Below are positions 1-7,412 of a stretch of DNA of 18,166 nucleotides, one piece after another (position 1 is the first letter of the stretch; every line of letters begins with the position of its first letter). The stretch comes from a bacterium (lineage in GTDB: Bacteria > Hydrogenedentota > Hydrogenedentia > Hydrogenedentiales > SLHB01). The position numbers and the translations under genes are program-made. Below the pieces are notes generated by a model. It did no database searches. It worked only from the letters and a program-made list of their open reading frames with translations, and had not been told where the DNA came from. The stretch spans positions 1-18,166 of the forward strand of contig JAAEQP010001303.1 in assembly GCA_024231375.1 (NCBI GenBank). Direction: 5' to 3'.

Positions 1-53
1 GGAGGTGGTGTCCGTCCGCGGAACTGAGGTCATCGGGGTTGCCATTTTCTCAC

Positions 54-214
54 GCGTAGCCCGCGAAAAGGCTAGGGACAGACCCGTCTCGCTACACTCG
101 CTGGGGTCAGTCCCGGCGTTTCCGCTCCTGTTCTCGGCGTTCTCTGAGAGCGCTGCACACGCGGTGCCGGACTGCGGTCGACCGAAGCGTGAATGAGTGC
201 GAGTTCTTCAACAG
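54..214 (+). repeat. Dispersed repeat, copy 1 (inverted partner at 11626-11797)
   Basis: This gene-free stretch matches the reverse complement of 11626-11797 along nearly its whole length, with scattered substitutions and one indel of about ten bases. It contains an internal inverted repeat, GGGACAGACCC at 75-85 against GGGTCAGTCCC at 104-114, which is kept in the other copy. A 63-codon open frame crosses it, but the matching frame in the other copy shows only that the DNA is repeated; there is no ribosome binding site or recognisable protein. The similarity is seen directly. Whether it is a mobile element remnant or a structural repeat is inference. Confidence 0.85.
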
Positions 215-262
215 TTTCGCAGTCCCCGTGTTCGCATCGTGGAACCTCTCCCTCTATTCATC

Positions 263-268
263 TACAAT
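263..268 (+). promoter_or_regulatory. Putative -10 box (TACAAT) for the FAD/Fe-S dehydrogenase gene
   Basis: TACAAT lies 42 bases before the start codon at 311, giving a leader of about 35 bases. The -35 region (TGGAAC at 240-245, 17-base spacer) is poor. The call rests on the -10 box and on its likeness to TACNAT boxes before three other genes in this window. Confidence 0.45.
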
Positions 269-310
269 GGGCGCTCCGATTGAGCGACTCTGGACGGAAC
301 GAACGAACGG

Positions 311-3139
311 ATGAGTATGAGCCAAGCCGATTCCATCAAGTCGAACGCACAGTGTGAAATCCGAACCGATCTACTAACGCGGCAGCTCCACGCCACGGAC
401 GCGTCGATCTACCAAATCGAGCCGCTGGCCGTGGCCTTTCCCAAGACAGCCGAGGAGGCGAGTTCGGCCATCCAGGCTGCGGCGGATGTCGGCGTCCCCG
501 TCACCATGCGGGGCGCGGGCACGGGTCTGACTGGCGGAGCCGTCGGTTCAGGGCTCGTGATCGACGTAGCGCGCTACAACCGCGGTATCACGGAGTTCGA
601 CCCAGAACGGCGGACGCTCCGCGTGGGTCCGGGTGTGGTGTTGGACCAACTCAACGATTTCCTGAAGCCCCACGGGCTTTGTTTCGGCCCGGACGTGGCC
701 ACCAGTTCCCGAGCGACCTTGGGCGGCATGATCGGCAACAACTCGTCCGGCGCACGCGCCCCCATCTACGGCGTGACCTCGGACCATCTCGCGTCCCTTG
801 ACGTAGTGCTGGCCGACGGGCGCGTCGCGACGGTAGCCAGCAGGTCGGATGGGCTGGCCGATGTACATGAACGGATCGGGGCGGTGGTTGACGCCAACGC
901 GGCGGTCATCGACGAACTGTTGCCCGACACGCTGGTGAAGCGCTGGTCGGGGTACGGCATCGACCGCTACCGCCGTAAGGGCGGCGACCTGATGCAGATC
1001 GTGTCCGGTAGTGAGGGCACCCTGGCCGCGGTCACTTCGGCCGTGGTGAAGGCTGTGCCGCTGCCGAAGGAGAAGGGGCTGGCGCTGCTCTTCTTCGATT
1101 CGGTCGCCGACGCGATGCAAGCGACTGTGGACATTCTCGACCTCAAACCTGCCGCTATCGAACACGTGGACCTGCCGCTCCTCGACCAGACCCATGGGCA
1201 ACTGGCGTTTCGGGCGACGCGCGACCTGCTGCGTCTCGACGAGGCACCGTGCAGCGCATTCCTAATCGTGGAATTCTACGACGACGTGAACGACCGCCTG
1301 AACGCGCTGGCCGCGCGCAACCTGGGCACGCGTCACATGCTGGTCACCGATCCGAAGCAGATGGACATGGTGTGGGGTCTGCGTAAGGCGGGACTCAGCC
1401 TGTTGACGGGGCGCAAAGGCCCGGCCAAACCTATCGCGGGGTTGGAAGATGTGGCCATCGACCCGGCCAAGCTGCCCGAGTACGTGGCCGCGCTGGAGGG
1501 GTTGATGAACCCCTTGGGGCTGAAGGCTTCGTTCTACGGCCACGCGGCGTCGGGGTTGCTTCATGTTCGGCCCATCGTTGACCTTCACCGACAGGACGAC
1601 ATCGAGAAGTTCCGCACGCTGGCCGACGAGGTGTCCGCGGTGGTGAAGGAGTTCAAGGGGTCCATTGCCGCCGAGCACGGCGTGGGGATCGCGCGGACCC
1701 AGTATCTTGAAGAACAACTCGGCCCCGAACTGATGAACGCCATGCGCGCCATCAAAGAGGTGTTCGATCCCAAGGGCATCCTGAACCCGGGCAAGGTCAT
1801 CGGCGACGGCACATTCACCATCGAAAGCCATCTACGCATGGGTGACGGCTACGCGCTGAATCTACCCTTCGACCCGGTGCTGAAATTCGTGGCGCGGGAC
1901 GAGTCGTTCGTGGCCAACCTTGAACAGTGCAACGGATGCGGCGGGTGCCGGAAAGACGCACCCACCATGTGCCCCACGTATCAGGCCACGGGCGAGGAGA
2001 TCATGTCCACGCGCGGACGTGCCAATACCATCCGTGCGGTGTTGGACGGACGCATCGAGGGTCATGGCGACCTGTTGCGCATTCCCGAGTTGGACGAGGC
2101 TCTGAGCAACTGTCTCGCCTGCAAGGCGTGCAAGACGGAGTGTCCGTCGAACGTGGATATGGCGCTGTTGAAGGCCGAACTGCTCCACGCGAAGCAACGG
2201 AAGAACGGCGTGTCCTTGCGCGAATTTGTGATCGGGTCCGTGGATCTCATGAGCCGGCTTGGATGTCTCGCGCCACGCCTTGCCAACGCCACGATGAACT
2301 GGGGTTGGGTGCGGACCATCATGGAACGCGTCACGGGCATCAGCGCCAGACGCTCGTTGCCTGCCTACACGGGTGAACGCTTCGACCGATGGTTCGCACG
2401 CCACCTGAATCCGCACACGCCGACGCGCGGGAAGGTCATTCTCTGGGACGACACTTTCGTGCGCTTCAACGAGCCCGACGTGGGCAAGGCGGCCGTGCGC
2501 GTGCTTGAGGCGGCGGGGTACGAGGTGGAACTCCTCAAAGGCAAGCAGGACTCGGGCCGTCCGTCGTTCAGCGTCGGTCGGCTGGGTCGGGCGAAGCGGC
2601 TTGGACGCCACAACATCAACTTGATCGCGAAGCACGGTGGCGATGCCCCCGTCGTCTTTCTGGAACCATCCGTCTACTCCATGTTCGCATCGGATTACGG
2701 GGAACTGGGGATCGAAGGAGCGGATACCATCGCCAAACGGTGCGTGTTGTTCGAGGAATTCGTGTTGGACCTGGTGGAACGCGAACCCGATGCGCTGGAG
2801 TTCCGAACCGGCGCGGGCGCAGTGGCCGTACACGGGCATTGCCACACCAAAGCCTTGACGGACGGAACTGCCGTCGCGCGTCTGGCCAAGTTGCTGCCCG
2901 AGGTCTCGGTGTCGCAACTGGAGACCGGGTGCTGTGGCATGGCGGGTTCCTTTGGCGTGCTGAAGAGCAAGTACGACCTGTCGGTGCAGGTGGCCCAGCC
3001 GCTTGTGGACCAGATTGACGCACTTGCGGAGGGAACGAAGGTGGTGGCCTGCGGCACCAGTTGCCGGCACCAGATCGGCGACCTCACCGACGCGCGGCCT
3101 CAGCATATTGCCGAACTCGTGGCCAACGCCCTCGCGTAG
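311..3139 (+). CDS. FAD-linked oxidase / Fe-S cluster fusion dehydrogenase (YdiJ-like, D-2-hydroxyacid type)
   Basis: The 942-residue protein fuses three parts. Residues about 40-260 form a PCMH-type FAD-binding domain, with the phosphate-binding loop RGAGTGLTGG at 67-76 and GGMIGNNSSGAR near 139-150. The FAD-oxidase C-terminal domain follows, with YGHAASGLLHVRP and AEHGVG (E455-H456-G457). Then comes a two-cluster 4Fe-4S domain: CX2CX2CX7CP starting at C540 and CX2CX2CX3CP starting at C601. The end is a CCG-type domain (HGHCHTKAL, GCCGMAG, ACGTSCRHQ) like that of GlpC and heterodisulfide reductase subunits. This order is that of E. coli YdiJ and bacterial D-lactate or D-2-hydroxyglutarate dehydrogenases, which oxidise a D-2-hydroxyacid and pass electrons through Fe-S clusters to an acceptor or quinone. 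The length is slightly under the roughly 1,000 residues of YdiJ. No signal peptide is seen, so it is probably cytoplasmic or peripheral. The ATG at 311 has only a weak ribosome binding site; a second in-frame ATG lies at 317. The exact substrate cannot be read from the sequence. Confidence 0.92.
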   Translation: MSMSQADSIKSNAQCEIRTDLLTRQLHATDASIYQIEPLAVAFPKTAEEASSAIQAAADVGVPVTMRGAGTGLTGGAVGSGLVIDVARYNRGITEFDPERRTLRVGPGVVLDQLNDFLKPHGLCFGPDVATSSRATLGGMIGNNSSGARAPIYGVTSDHLASLDVVLADGRVATVASRSDGLADVHERIGAVVDANAAVIDELLPDTLVKRWSGYGIDRYRRKGGDLMQIVSGSEGTLAAVTSAVVKAVPLPKEKGLALLFFDSVADAMQATVDILDLKPAAIEHVDLPLLDQTHGQLAFRATRDLLRLDEAPCSAFLIVEFYDDVNDRLNALAARNLGTRHMLVTDPKQMDMVWGLRKAGLSLLTGRKGPAKPIAGLEDVAIDPAKLPEYVAALEGLMNPLGLKASFYGHAASGLLHVRPIVDLHRQDDIEKFRTLADEVSAVVKEFKGSIAAEHGVGIARTQYLEEQLGPELMNAMRAIKEVFDPKGILNPGKVIGDGTFTIESHLRMGDGYALNLPFDPVLKFVARDESFVANLEQCNGCGGCRKDAPTMCPTYQATGEEIMSTRGRANTIRAVLDGRIEGHGDLLRIPELDEALSNCLACKACKTECPSNVDMALLKAELLHAKQRKNGVSLREFVIGSVDLMSRLGCLAPRLANATMNWGWVRTIMERVTGISARRSLPAYTGERFDRWFARHLNPHTPTRGKVILWDDTFVRFNEPDVGKAAVRVLEAAGYEVELLKGKQDSGRPSFSVGRLGRAKRLGRHNINLIAKHGGDAPVVFLEPSVYSMFASDYGELGIEGADTIAKRCVLFEEFVLDLVEREPDALEFRTGAGAVAVHGHCHTKALTDGTAVARLAKLLPEVSVSQLETGCCGMAGSFGVLKSKYDLSVQVAQPLVDQIDALAEGTKVVACGTSCRHQIGDLTDARPQHIAELVANALA

Positions 3140-3187
3140 GCCGAACCTGACGCCGCCGAGGTGTCGTCCAATCGAGGAGAATGCGGG

Positions 3188-4111
3188 ATGAAGCGGTTCC
3201 TGCGGTTCTGCGGCGTGGCAGTCATGGGTGTTCTCGTGTTCGGCCTGGTCTTCGTGACCGGGGCGGTGGTGCTCAATATGCGCACGCCAGCCGCCACCGA
3301 CCTGGCCGACAGCCCGCAACTCCAACAACTGCCCCCACCCATCTCGAAATCCGTCACGCTGAAAGTGGTCACGTACAATCTCTGGGACCTTTATCTTCAC
3401 AGCGACCACCGCGCCGAACGCATGCCGGCTATCGGTGAGGCCGTCGCCGCCCTTAGCCCCGATATTGTCGGCTTCCAGGAAACATGGATCGCGTCCGACC
3501 GCGCCACAGTCCTGGCTGCCCTCGATCCCATCGGCCTTGTTCATCACCACTACTTCCGCAGCGGACTTGTCGGCAGCGGTCTCCTTATTGTGAGCCGGTA
3601 TCCTATTGTCGAAACCCATTTCTGGCGATACACCTTGGGCGGCAAGCCACTTCGGGTTGACCATGGCGACTGGTGGGCCGGGAAGGGTGTGGCGCTGGCG
3701 CGTATTGAACTTCCCGACGGCGCCGGATACCTCGACTTCTTCGATACCCACGCCCATGCCAGCTACGGCGACCGGTCCTACGACCCCGTGCGCCTCAGTC
3801 AGATGACCGAGCTTGCCGCGTTCGTCAACGAGGCCGCCACCGGCACATCCCCGGCCATCGTGGTGGGCGATTTCAACACGCGCGCCGGGAAGGAACCCTA
3901 CCAGCGGCTTGTTGCTGACGCCGACCTCGACCGATTGATGGTCATCGATTCGCGCATTGACCACATTTTCGCCCCGCGCAATGCGAAGTGTTCGTTCGAC
4001 GTAGTCGAGACCGTGCCCATCAAACGCGAACTCGAACAAGACGGCGAGACTTTCGGCATCAGCGACCACACGGGCTACATGTCGATCATCCGCATCGATC
4101 CGGCAGGCTGA
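3188..4111 (+). CDS. Membrane-anchored endonuclease/exonuclease/phosphatase-fold hydrolase (sphingomyelinase/DNase I-like)
   Basis: This 307-residue protein belongs to the metal-dependent EEP superfamily. All the usual active-site motifs are present: TYNLW at 62-66 (N64), QETW with E98, THAH with H188 and H190, GDFNT with D228 and N230, RIDHIF with D258-H259, and SDH at 292-294 ending the fold. One hydrophobic segment at about residues 8-30 follows MKRFLRFCG, so it is probably anchored in the inner membrane or exported. Substrates of this fold include nucleic acids, sphingomyelin and phosphoinositides. The arrangement looks nearer to the sphingomyelinase-like branch than to exonuclease III, but this is not decisive. 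The ATG at 3188 is preferred because AGGAGA at 3175-3180 sits 7 bases before it; an in-frame GTG at 3161 lacks such a site. It follows the dehydrogenase by 48 bases with no obvious promoter, so the two may be co-transcribed. Confidence 0.85.
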   Translation: MKRFLRFCGVAVMGVLVFGLVFVTGAVVLNMRTPAATDLADSPQLQQLPPPISKSVTLKVVTYNLWDLYLHSDHRAERMPAIGEAVAALSPDIVGFQETWIASDRATVLAALDPIGLVHHHYFRSGLVGSGLLIVSRYPIVETHFWRYTLGGKPLRVDHGDWWAGKGVALARIELPDGAGYLDFFDTHAHASYGDRSYDPVRLSQMTELAAFVNEAATGTSPAIVVGDFNTRAGKEPYQRLVADADLDRLMVIDSRIDHIFAPRNAKCSFDVVETVPIKRELEQDGETFGISDHTGYMSIIRIDPAG

Positions 4112-4162
4112 GGCGCGGTACCCGGTTTGGGAAGTGGTCACGATTCCGGACCCCTCACCCTG

Positions 4163-4183
4163 CCCTCTCCCGGCGGGAGAGGG
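4163..4183. repeat. Short perfect hairpin between genes (REP-like, possible terminator)
   Basis: CCCTCTCCC at 4163-4171 pairs with GGGAGAGGG at 4175-4183 around a three-base loop. It lies just after the hydrolase gene. There is no run of T after it, so factor-independent termination is doubtful. The sequence around it (CCCTCACCCTGCCCTCTCCC) resembles a dispersed palindrome seen in many bacterial genomes. Confidence 0.6.
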
Positions 4184-4272
4184 TAAGAAGGCATTCGTTC
4201 ACGCAGATCCCGGTCTGAGCAGGCCTTGAGCATGGTGCGGACAGAATCACGCAAGATGAAAGGAATACGAGT

Positions 4273-5547
4273 ATGTTTCGAATGGTCGGTCCGAATGGCA
4301 CGGGTCTGAGATTGGTCCTCCTTGTGCTCTTCCTTGCCGGGGTAGGGTTCACTTCGTTCTCGGAAGCCGCTCCTGCCGGGCCGGCGGTCGACCCTGCGGC
4401 TCATGGCGCGATCGGCGATGGGAAAGTGGACGACACGACGGCCATTCAAGCCGCATTGGACAGCGCGGCGGACGGTTCGCGGGTCGTTGTGCTGCAGCCG
4501 GGTACTTACCGAATTACGGCGGCCCTCAATGTCCCGAATGGGGTGACCCTATCCGGCATTGCCCCGCGCTGGGAAGACACCACTTCAACCCTGGTGGTGG
4601 AGAAGACGGGATTCTCGGCGGTGGTGTTGAACAACATGTCGAACATACGCGGCATGGCGTTCACGTATCCCAACAACCGCGACAATGAGAACCCGAAAGA
4701 GTATCCACCCACCATTCTGCTGGCCGGCATCAACCCCAGCGTCGAGCAAGTACGCTTCGATAGTGCGTGGATCGGTATTGCCCCACCCGAGAAGGGCGCC
4801 AATACCGGGCAGTCGTTGTTCCGGGACATCACGGGGTTCACCCACAAAGTCGGCATCCGCCTCGACGGCATCAAGGACATTGCTCGTATTGAGGACGTAC
4901 ACTGGTTCGTCGGCAACAGCGGGGGCGGATTCTTTCGACGGGAACGGGTGGGATTCGAGTTCGGGGCGGTGGACGGCGTCATGATGTCGCGCTGTTTCAT
5001 GATCGGCGGCAAGACGTTCTATCACCAGAAGGCCAAGGACGGCGCCGGGAATGCGGTCCACAGCTTGGGCCATCACGTGACGCAATGCTGGACGGAAGCT
5101 GTCACGTATGGGTTCCTGATTGAGGGCACGTGCGGCTTGGTGCTCTCCGACACGCAGATCTACGTGTCCGACCCCGCAGGCGCGGGCATCGCCATGCGAA
5201 TGCCCCACCTCTACTATCATTCGACGGTGTCGAACACCCAGGTCCGGTGCGACGGGAGTCATGCGCTCGGCATCGAATATGCCCCCACCGCCGACCACCC
5301 GCGCAACCATTTCATGCTGAGTCATTGCGAAATCGTCGAGGCATCCGTCGGGGTACGACTGGGCGCGTTGGCCAAGCGAGTTTGGATCACCGAGAACCAC
5401 ATCCGCGCGCGCGACACCGGCATCGATATTGCGGAGGGCGCCGACCATCTCATTGTCCGCGACAACATGATTGGGGCCGGACAAGCCGTCAGCGACGATT
5501 CCGAGGCAGATGCCGTCAAGACCGTGGAAGGCAACTTGGAGTTGTAG
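4273..5547 (+). CDS. Secreted right-handed beta-helix protein, pectate-lyase superfamily (PF12708-like)
   Basis: The 424-residue protein begins with a signal peptide: a short N-region, a hydrophobic core at about 12-25, and a likely cleavage near FSEAA-PAG at 30-34. The hallmark N-terminal cap motif of the pectate-lyase-3/glycosyl hydrolase 28-like family follows: AHGAIGDGKVDDTTAIQAAL at about 43-62. Then come GTYRI and NVPNGVTLSG. The rest is made of short irregular beta-strand repeats typical of a parallel beta-helix, such as VRFDSAWIGI, CFMIGGKTF, LSDTQIYV and ITENHIRARDTGIDI. No polygalacturonase Asp triad was recognised, so the protein may bind or cleave polysaccharide outside the cytoplasm, or be structural. 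The start is supported by GAAAGGA at 4258-4264, 8 bases before the ATG. It stands alone between gaps of about 160 bases on each side. Confidence 0.85.
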   Translation: MFRMVGPNGTGLRLVLLVLFLAGVGFTSFSEAAPAGPAVDPAAHGAIGDGKVDDTTAIQAALDSAADGSRVVVLQPGTYRITAALNVPNGVTLSGIAPRWEDTTSTLVVEKTGFSAVVLNNMSNIRGMAFTYPNNRDNENPKEYPPTILLAGINPSVEQVRFDSAWIGIAPPEKGANTGQSLFRDITGFTHKVGIRLDGIKDIARIEDVHWFVGNSGGGFFRRERVGFEFGAVDGVMMSRCFMIGGKTFYHQKAKDGAGNAVHSLGHHVTQCWTEAVTYGFLIEGTCGLVLSDTQIYVSDPAGAGIAMRMPHLYYHSTVSNTQVRCDGSHALGIEYAPTADHPRNHFMLSHCEIVEASVGVRLGALAKRVWITENHIRARDTGIDIAEGADHLIVRDNMIGAGQAVSDDSEADAVKTVEGNLEL

Positions 5548-5714
5548 CTCTCCGGCCATGAAGGAAGAGGATTGGGCGAAGGACCTCCTCACCAAACCAA
5601 ACGCAACAGCCTGAACTGCAAGGACTTGCGCGTCAGCCCTCTCCCCCACTCGCCTGTATGGCCTTTTCTGTGGCATACTGAGGCCGTCAAGAACGGCATA
5701 AGGAGACACACGAG
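5548..5714. other. Intergenic gap with a possible promoter for the LolA-like gene pair
   Basis: No gene or convincing hairpin is seen in these 167 bases. CATACT at 5674-5679 could be a -10 box, with a leader of about 30 bases before the next ATG, but no acceptable -35 hexamer is found at 16-18 bases. TAAGGAG at 5699-5705 is the ribosome binding site of the next gene. Confidence 0.3.
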
Positions 5715-6482
5715 ATGCCTAAGAGAATCGTGGCTATCGTCCTGCTGGGCGCGGCCTTGGTCTGGACCGGAGCCGCCTCGGGGCAGGAATCGCTCGCCGA
5801 CGTCGAGAACGCCATCACCGCTGCGTGGGACCAACTTGCCACGGCTGCATGCCGCATCGAGTTGAATACGGAGTTGCTCATCAACGGAGACCGCGTGCCG
5901 GGCAGAGGCGCGGGGACCCTGGAGTTTCGCCGGCATGAAGGCGTGAACCTGGCCAATGCGCACGTGAACGGGTCGTTGATGGTGCCTATCGGAACGACGA
6001 CGGCGGAATTGCCTCAGAACATCACGGCCGTGTTCGACGGCGGCGTATTCCATCTGATGACGGTGCTGCTTCGAGTTCCTTTCGTGATGCAGGAAGACGC
6101 TTCCAAGGAACCGGCTATTAAAAAACCGATGGGTAAGCTGCTGTTCGACGGACTGCGCGACGCCGGCACGGTAAGGTTGTTGCCGCAGCAGAGCGTGGGC
6201 ACGACGCCCGCCTATGCTGTTGAGTCCAAGTTCAAGGAAGTGGACCGGAAGGCCGCGCTTCCGGCGGCATCAGTCAGGATGTTCTTCGACAGGAACACCA
6301 AACTTCCGTTGCTCGTTCAGGTCTTCAACTCGGGCGGCAAGGAGATCGGGAAGTTGACGTTCGGCGGATTTCGCCTGAATCCGGAGCTTCCCATGGAACG
6401 GTTCCGATTCACCCCGCCACCTGACGCCCAGTTCCTGGACTTCTCCGAGGCGGGTGCCGCGTTCGTGCCCCAGCTTCCGTAA
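5715..6482 (+). CDS. Exported LolA-like (outer-membrane lipoprotein-sorting fold) protein
   Basis: This 255-residue protein has a type I signal peptide: MPKR, then the hydrophobic IVAIVLLGAALVWTGA, with a probable cut after ASG at about residue 23. The remainder resembles the LolA/LolB/RseB half-barrel fold. It starts with an amphipathic helix (DVENAITAAWDQLATAACRIEL), continues with alternating strands, and ends with the LolA-type tail LNPELPMERFRFTPP, in which an F-x-F-x-P strand follows an N-P-x-x-P-x-x-F turn. Proteins of this fold carry or sense hydrophobic ligands in the periplasm. The role of this one is unknown, and assignment to LolA itself would be too strong. The start has TAAGGAG at 5699-5705. 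Its stop codon overlaps the ATG of the next gene by one base (TAATG), which suggests translational coupling. The next protein ends in the same motif, so the pair probably arose by duplication. Confidence 0.65.
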   Translation: MPKRIVAIVLLGAALVWTGAASGQESLADVENAITAAWDQLATAACRIELNTELLINGDRVPGRGAGTLEFRRHEGVNLANAHVNGSLMVPIGTTTAELPQNITAVFDGGVFHLMTVLLRVPFVMQEDASKEPAIKKPMGKLLFDGLRDAGTVRLLPQQSVGTTPAYAVESKFKEVDRKAALPAASVRMFFDRNTKLPLLVQVFNSGGKEIGKLTFGGFRLNPELPMERFRFTPPPDAQFLDFSEAGAAFVPQLP

Positions 6483-7327
6483 TGGGGCGCCTCTTCGCGG
6501 CAATGGCAATCCTGCTGACCGCGATTGCCGTAGGCTGCGGCGGCACGCCCGACGCTCCCGGCGAGATCGCGCCGCCGCCGATGGATGCGCCCGCGGAGAT
6601 CGAGCCAGCGTCCGAGTACACGCCGTGTGACGAGGATCTTGATACGGTCATGGCGGCCCTGTCCCAGCGTTGGGCCGACGTCAACTCATTCACCGCCGAA
6701 GTAGCGTTGACGGCGGACATGCCCATGGGGCCGATGACGGTCACCTCCGAAGGCACCGGTGTTGTCGAGGCGCTTCGCAGCGGGAGCCGCTGGAAGATGC
6801 GCATGGAAATGACGAACACCATGGACGCGGGGGTGCCGGGGCTCGGAGGTATGGAAGCCGAGATGCTGACCGTATCCGACGGTGAAGCCAACTACATCGA
6901 AATGGCCATCATGGGCCAGCGCAAGGCGGCCAAGAAACCGGTCCGGGAAGGCACTGCCACCGCGCTAACGGCTGAAACGGACATCCTTAAGAGCCTGCGC
7001 GAGCAGGGCGACGTGACCTTGCTCGGAGAGACGGCGATCAATGGCTTCGAGGCCTACGCGGTCCAGACGGTGTTCAACGAGGAGCGCCGACAGGAGACGC
7101 CGGGTGGTCCGGTCCGGGCCGTTACCTGCTTCGCGAAGGACTCGGGGTTGCGCGTTCGGGTCCAAGCCTTTGACGAGGACGACGCAATCCTCACCGAACT
7201 CACCTACAAGAAAGCCACGCTGAACCCGGACATCGACCCGGAACGCTTCGTGTACACGCCGCCGGAAGGGGTCGAGGTCGAGACCGTCGAGAACCCCGGG
7301 GAAGCGCTTGCGAACCCGGCGATGTAG
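6482..7327 (+). CDS. LolA-like lipoprotein, paralogue of the preceding gene
   Basis: The 281-residue protein starts with a lipoprotein signal peptide. Hydrophobic residues 4-16 lead to the lipobox A-V-G-C with the modified cysteine at C19, followed by GG and a Pro/Ala/Glu-rich linker to about residue 45. The globular part begins with DLDTVMAALSQRWADVNSFTAEV, a typical LolA/DUF2092-like N-terminal helix and strand, and ends with LNPDIDPERFVYTPPEGVEV. That tail copies the end of the upstream protein (LNPELPMERFRFTPP). Residues after the cysteine are Gly-Gly rather than Asp, so no inner-membrane retention signal of the E. coli kind is seen and outer-membrane anchoring is possible. The ATG overlaps the upstream stop by one base, so the pair is almost certainly one operon. 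One reading is a soluble periplasmic carrier plus a membrane-anchored acceptor, by analogy with LolA/LolB. This analogy is inference only. Confidence 0.65.
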   Translation: MGRLFAAMAILLTAIAVGCGGTPDAPGEIAPPPMDAPAEIEPASEYTPCDEDLDTVMAALSQRWADVNSFTAEVALTADMPMGPMTVTSEGTGVVEALRSGSRWKMRMEMTNTMDAGVPGLGGMEAEMLTVSDGEANYIEMAIMGQRKAAKKPVREGTATALTAETDILKSLREQGDVTLLGETAINGFEAYAVQTVFNEERRQETPGGPVRAVTCFAKDSGLRVRVQAFDEDDAILTELTYKKATLNPDIDPERFVYTPPEGVEVETVENPGEALANPAM

Positions 7328-7412
7328 TTGAGAGACTGCGAATAGGCCTGAGCCGGTTTGTGTTGACGATAGTGGACGTCTAGTGATTCAAGCCACACCG
7401 CGGGGAGTTGGC

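Noticed and set aside
5..196. A 63-codon open frame matched by a similar frame in the repeat near 11.7 kb
   Set aside because: The similarity follows the DNA repeat. There is no ribosome binding site, and the copies differ by an indel and hairpin insertion, as expected of noncoding repeats.
1862..4141. A 759-codon open frame on the minus strand opposite the dehydrogenase and hydrolase genes
   Set aside because: It spans two well-supported plus-strand genes and the gap between them, its protein shows no family motif, and it is rich in His/Arg/Gly as expected for an antisense frame in GC-rich DNA.
4585..5709. A 374-codon minus-strand open frame opposite the beta-helix gene
   Set aside because: The plus-strand product has a signal peptide and a family motif; the antisense frame has neither.
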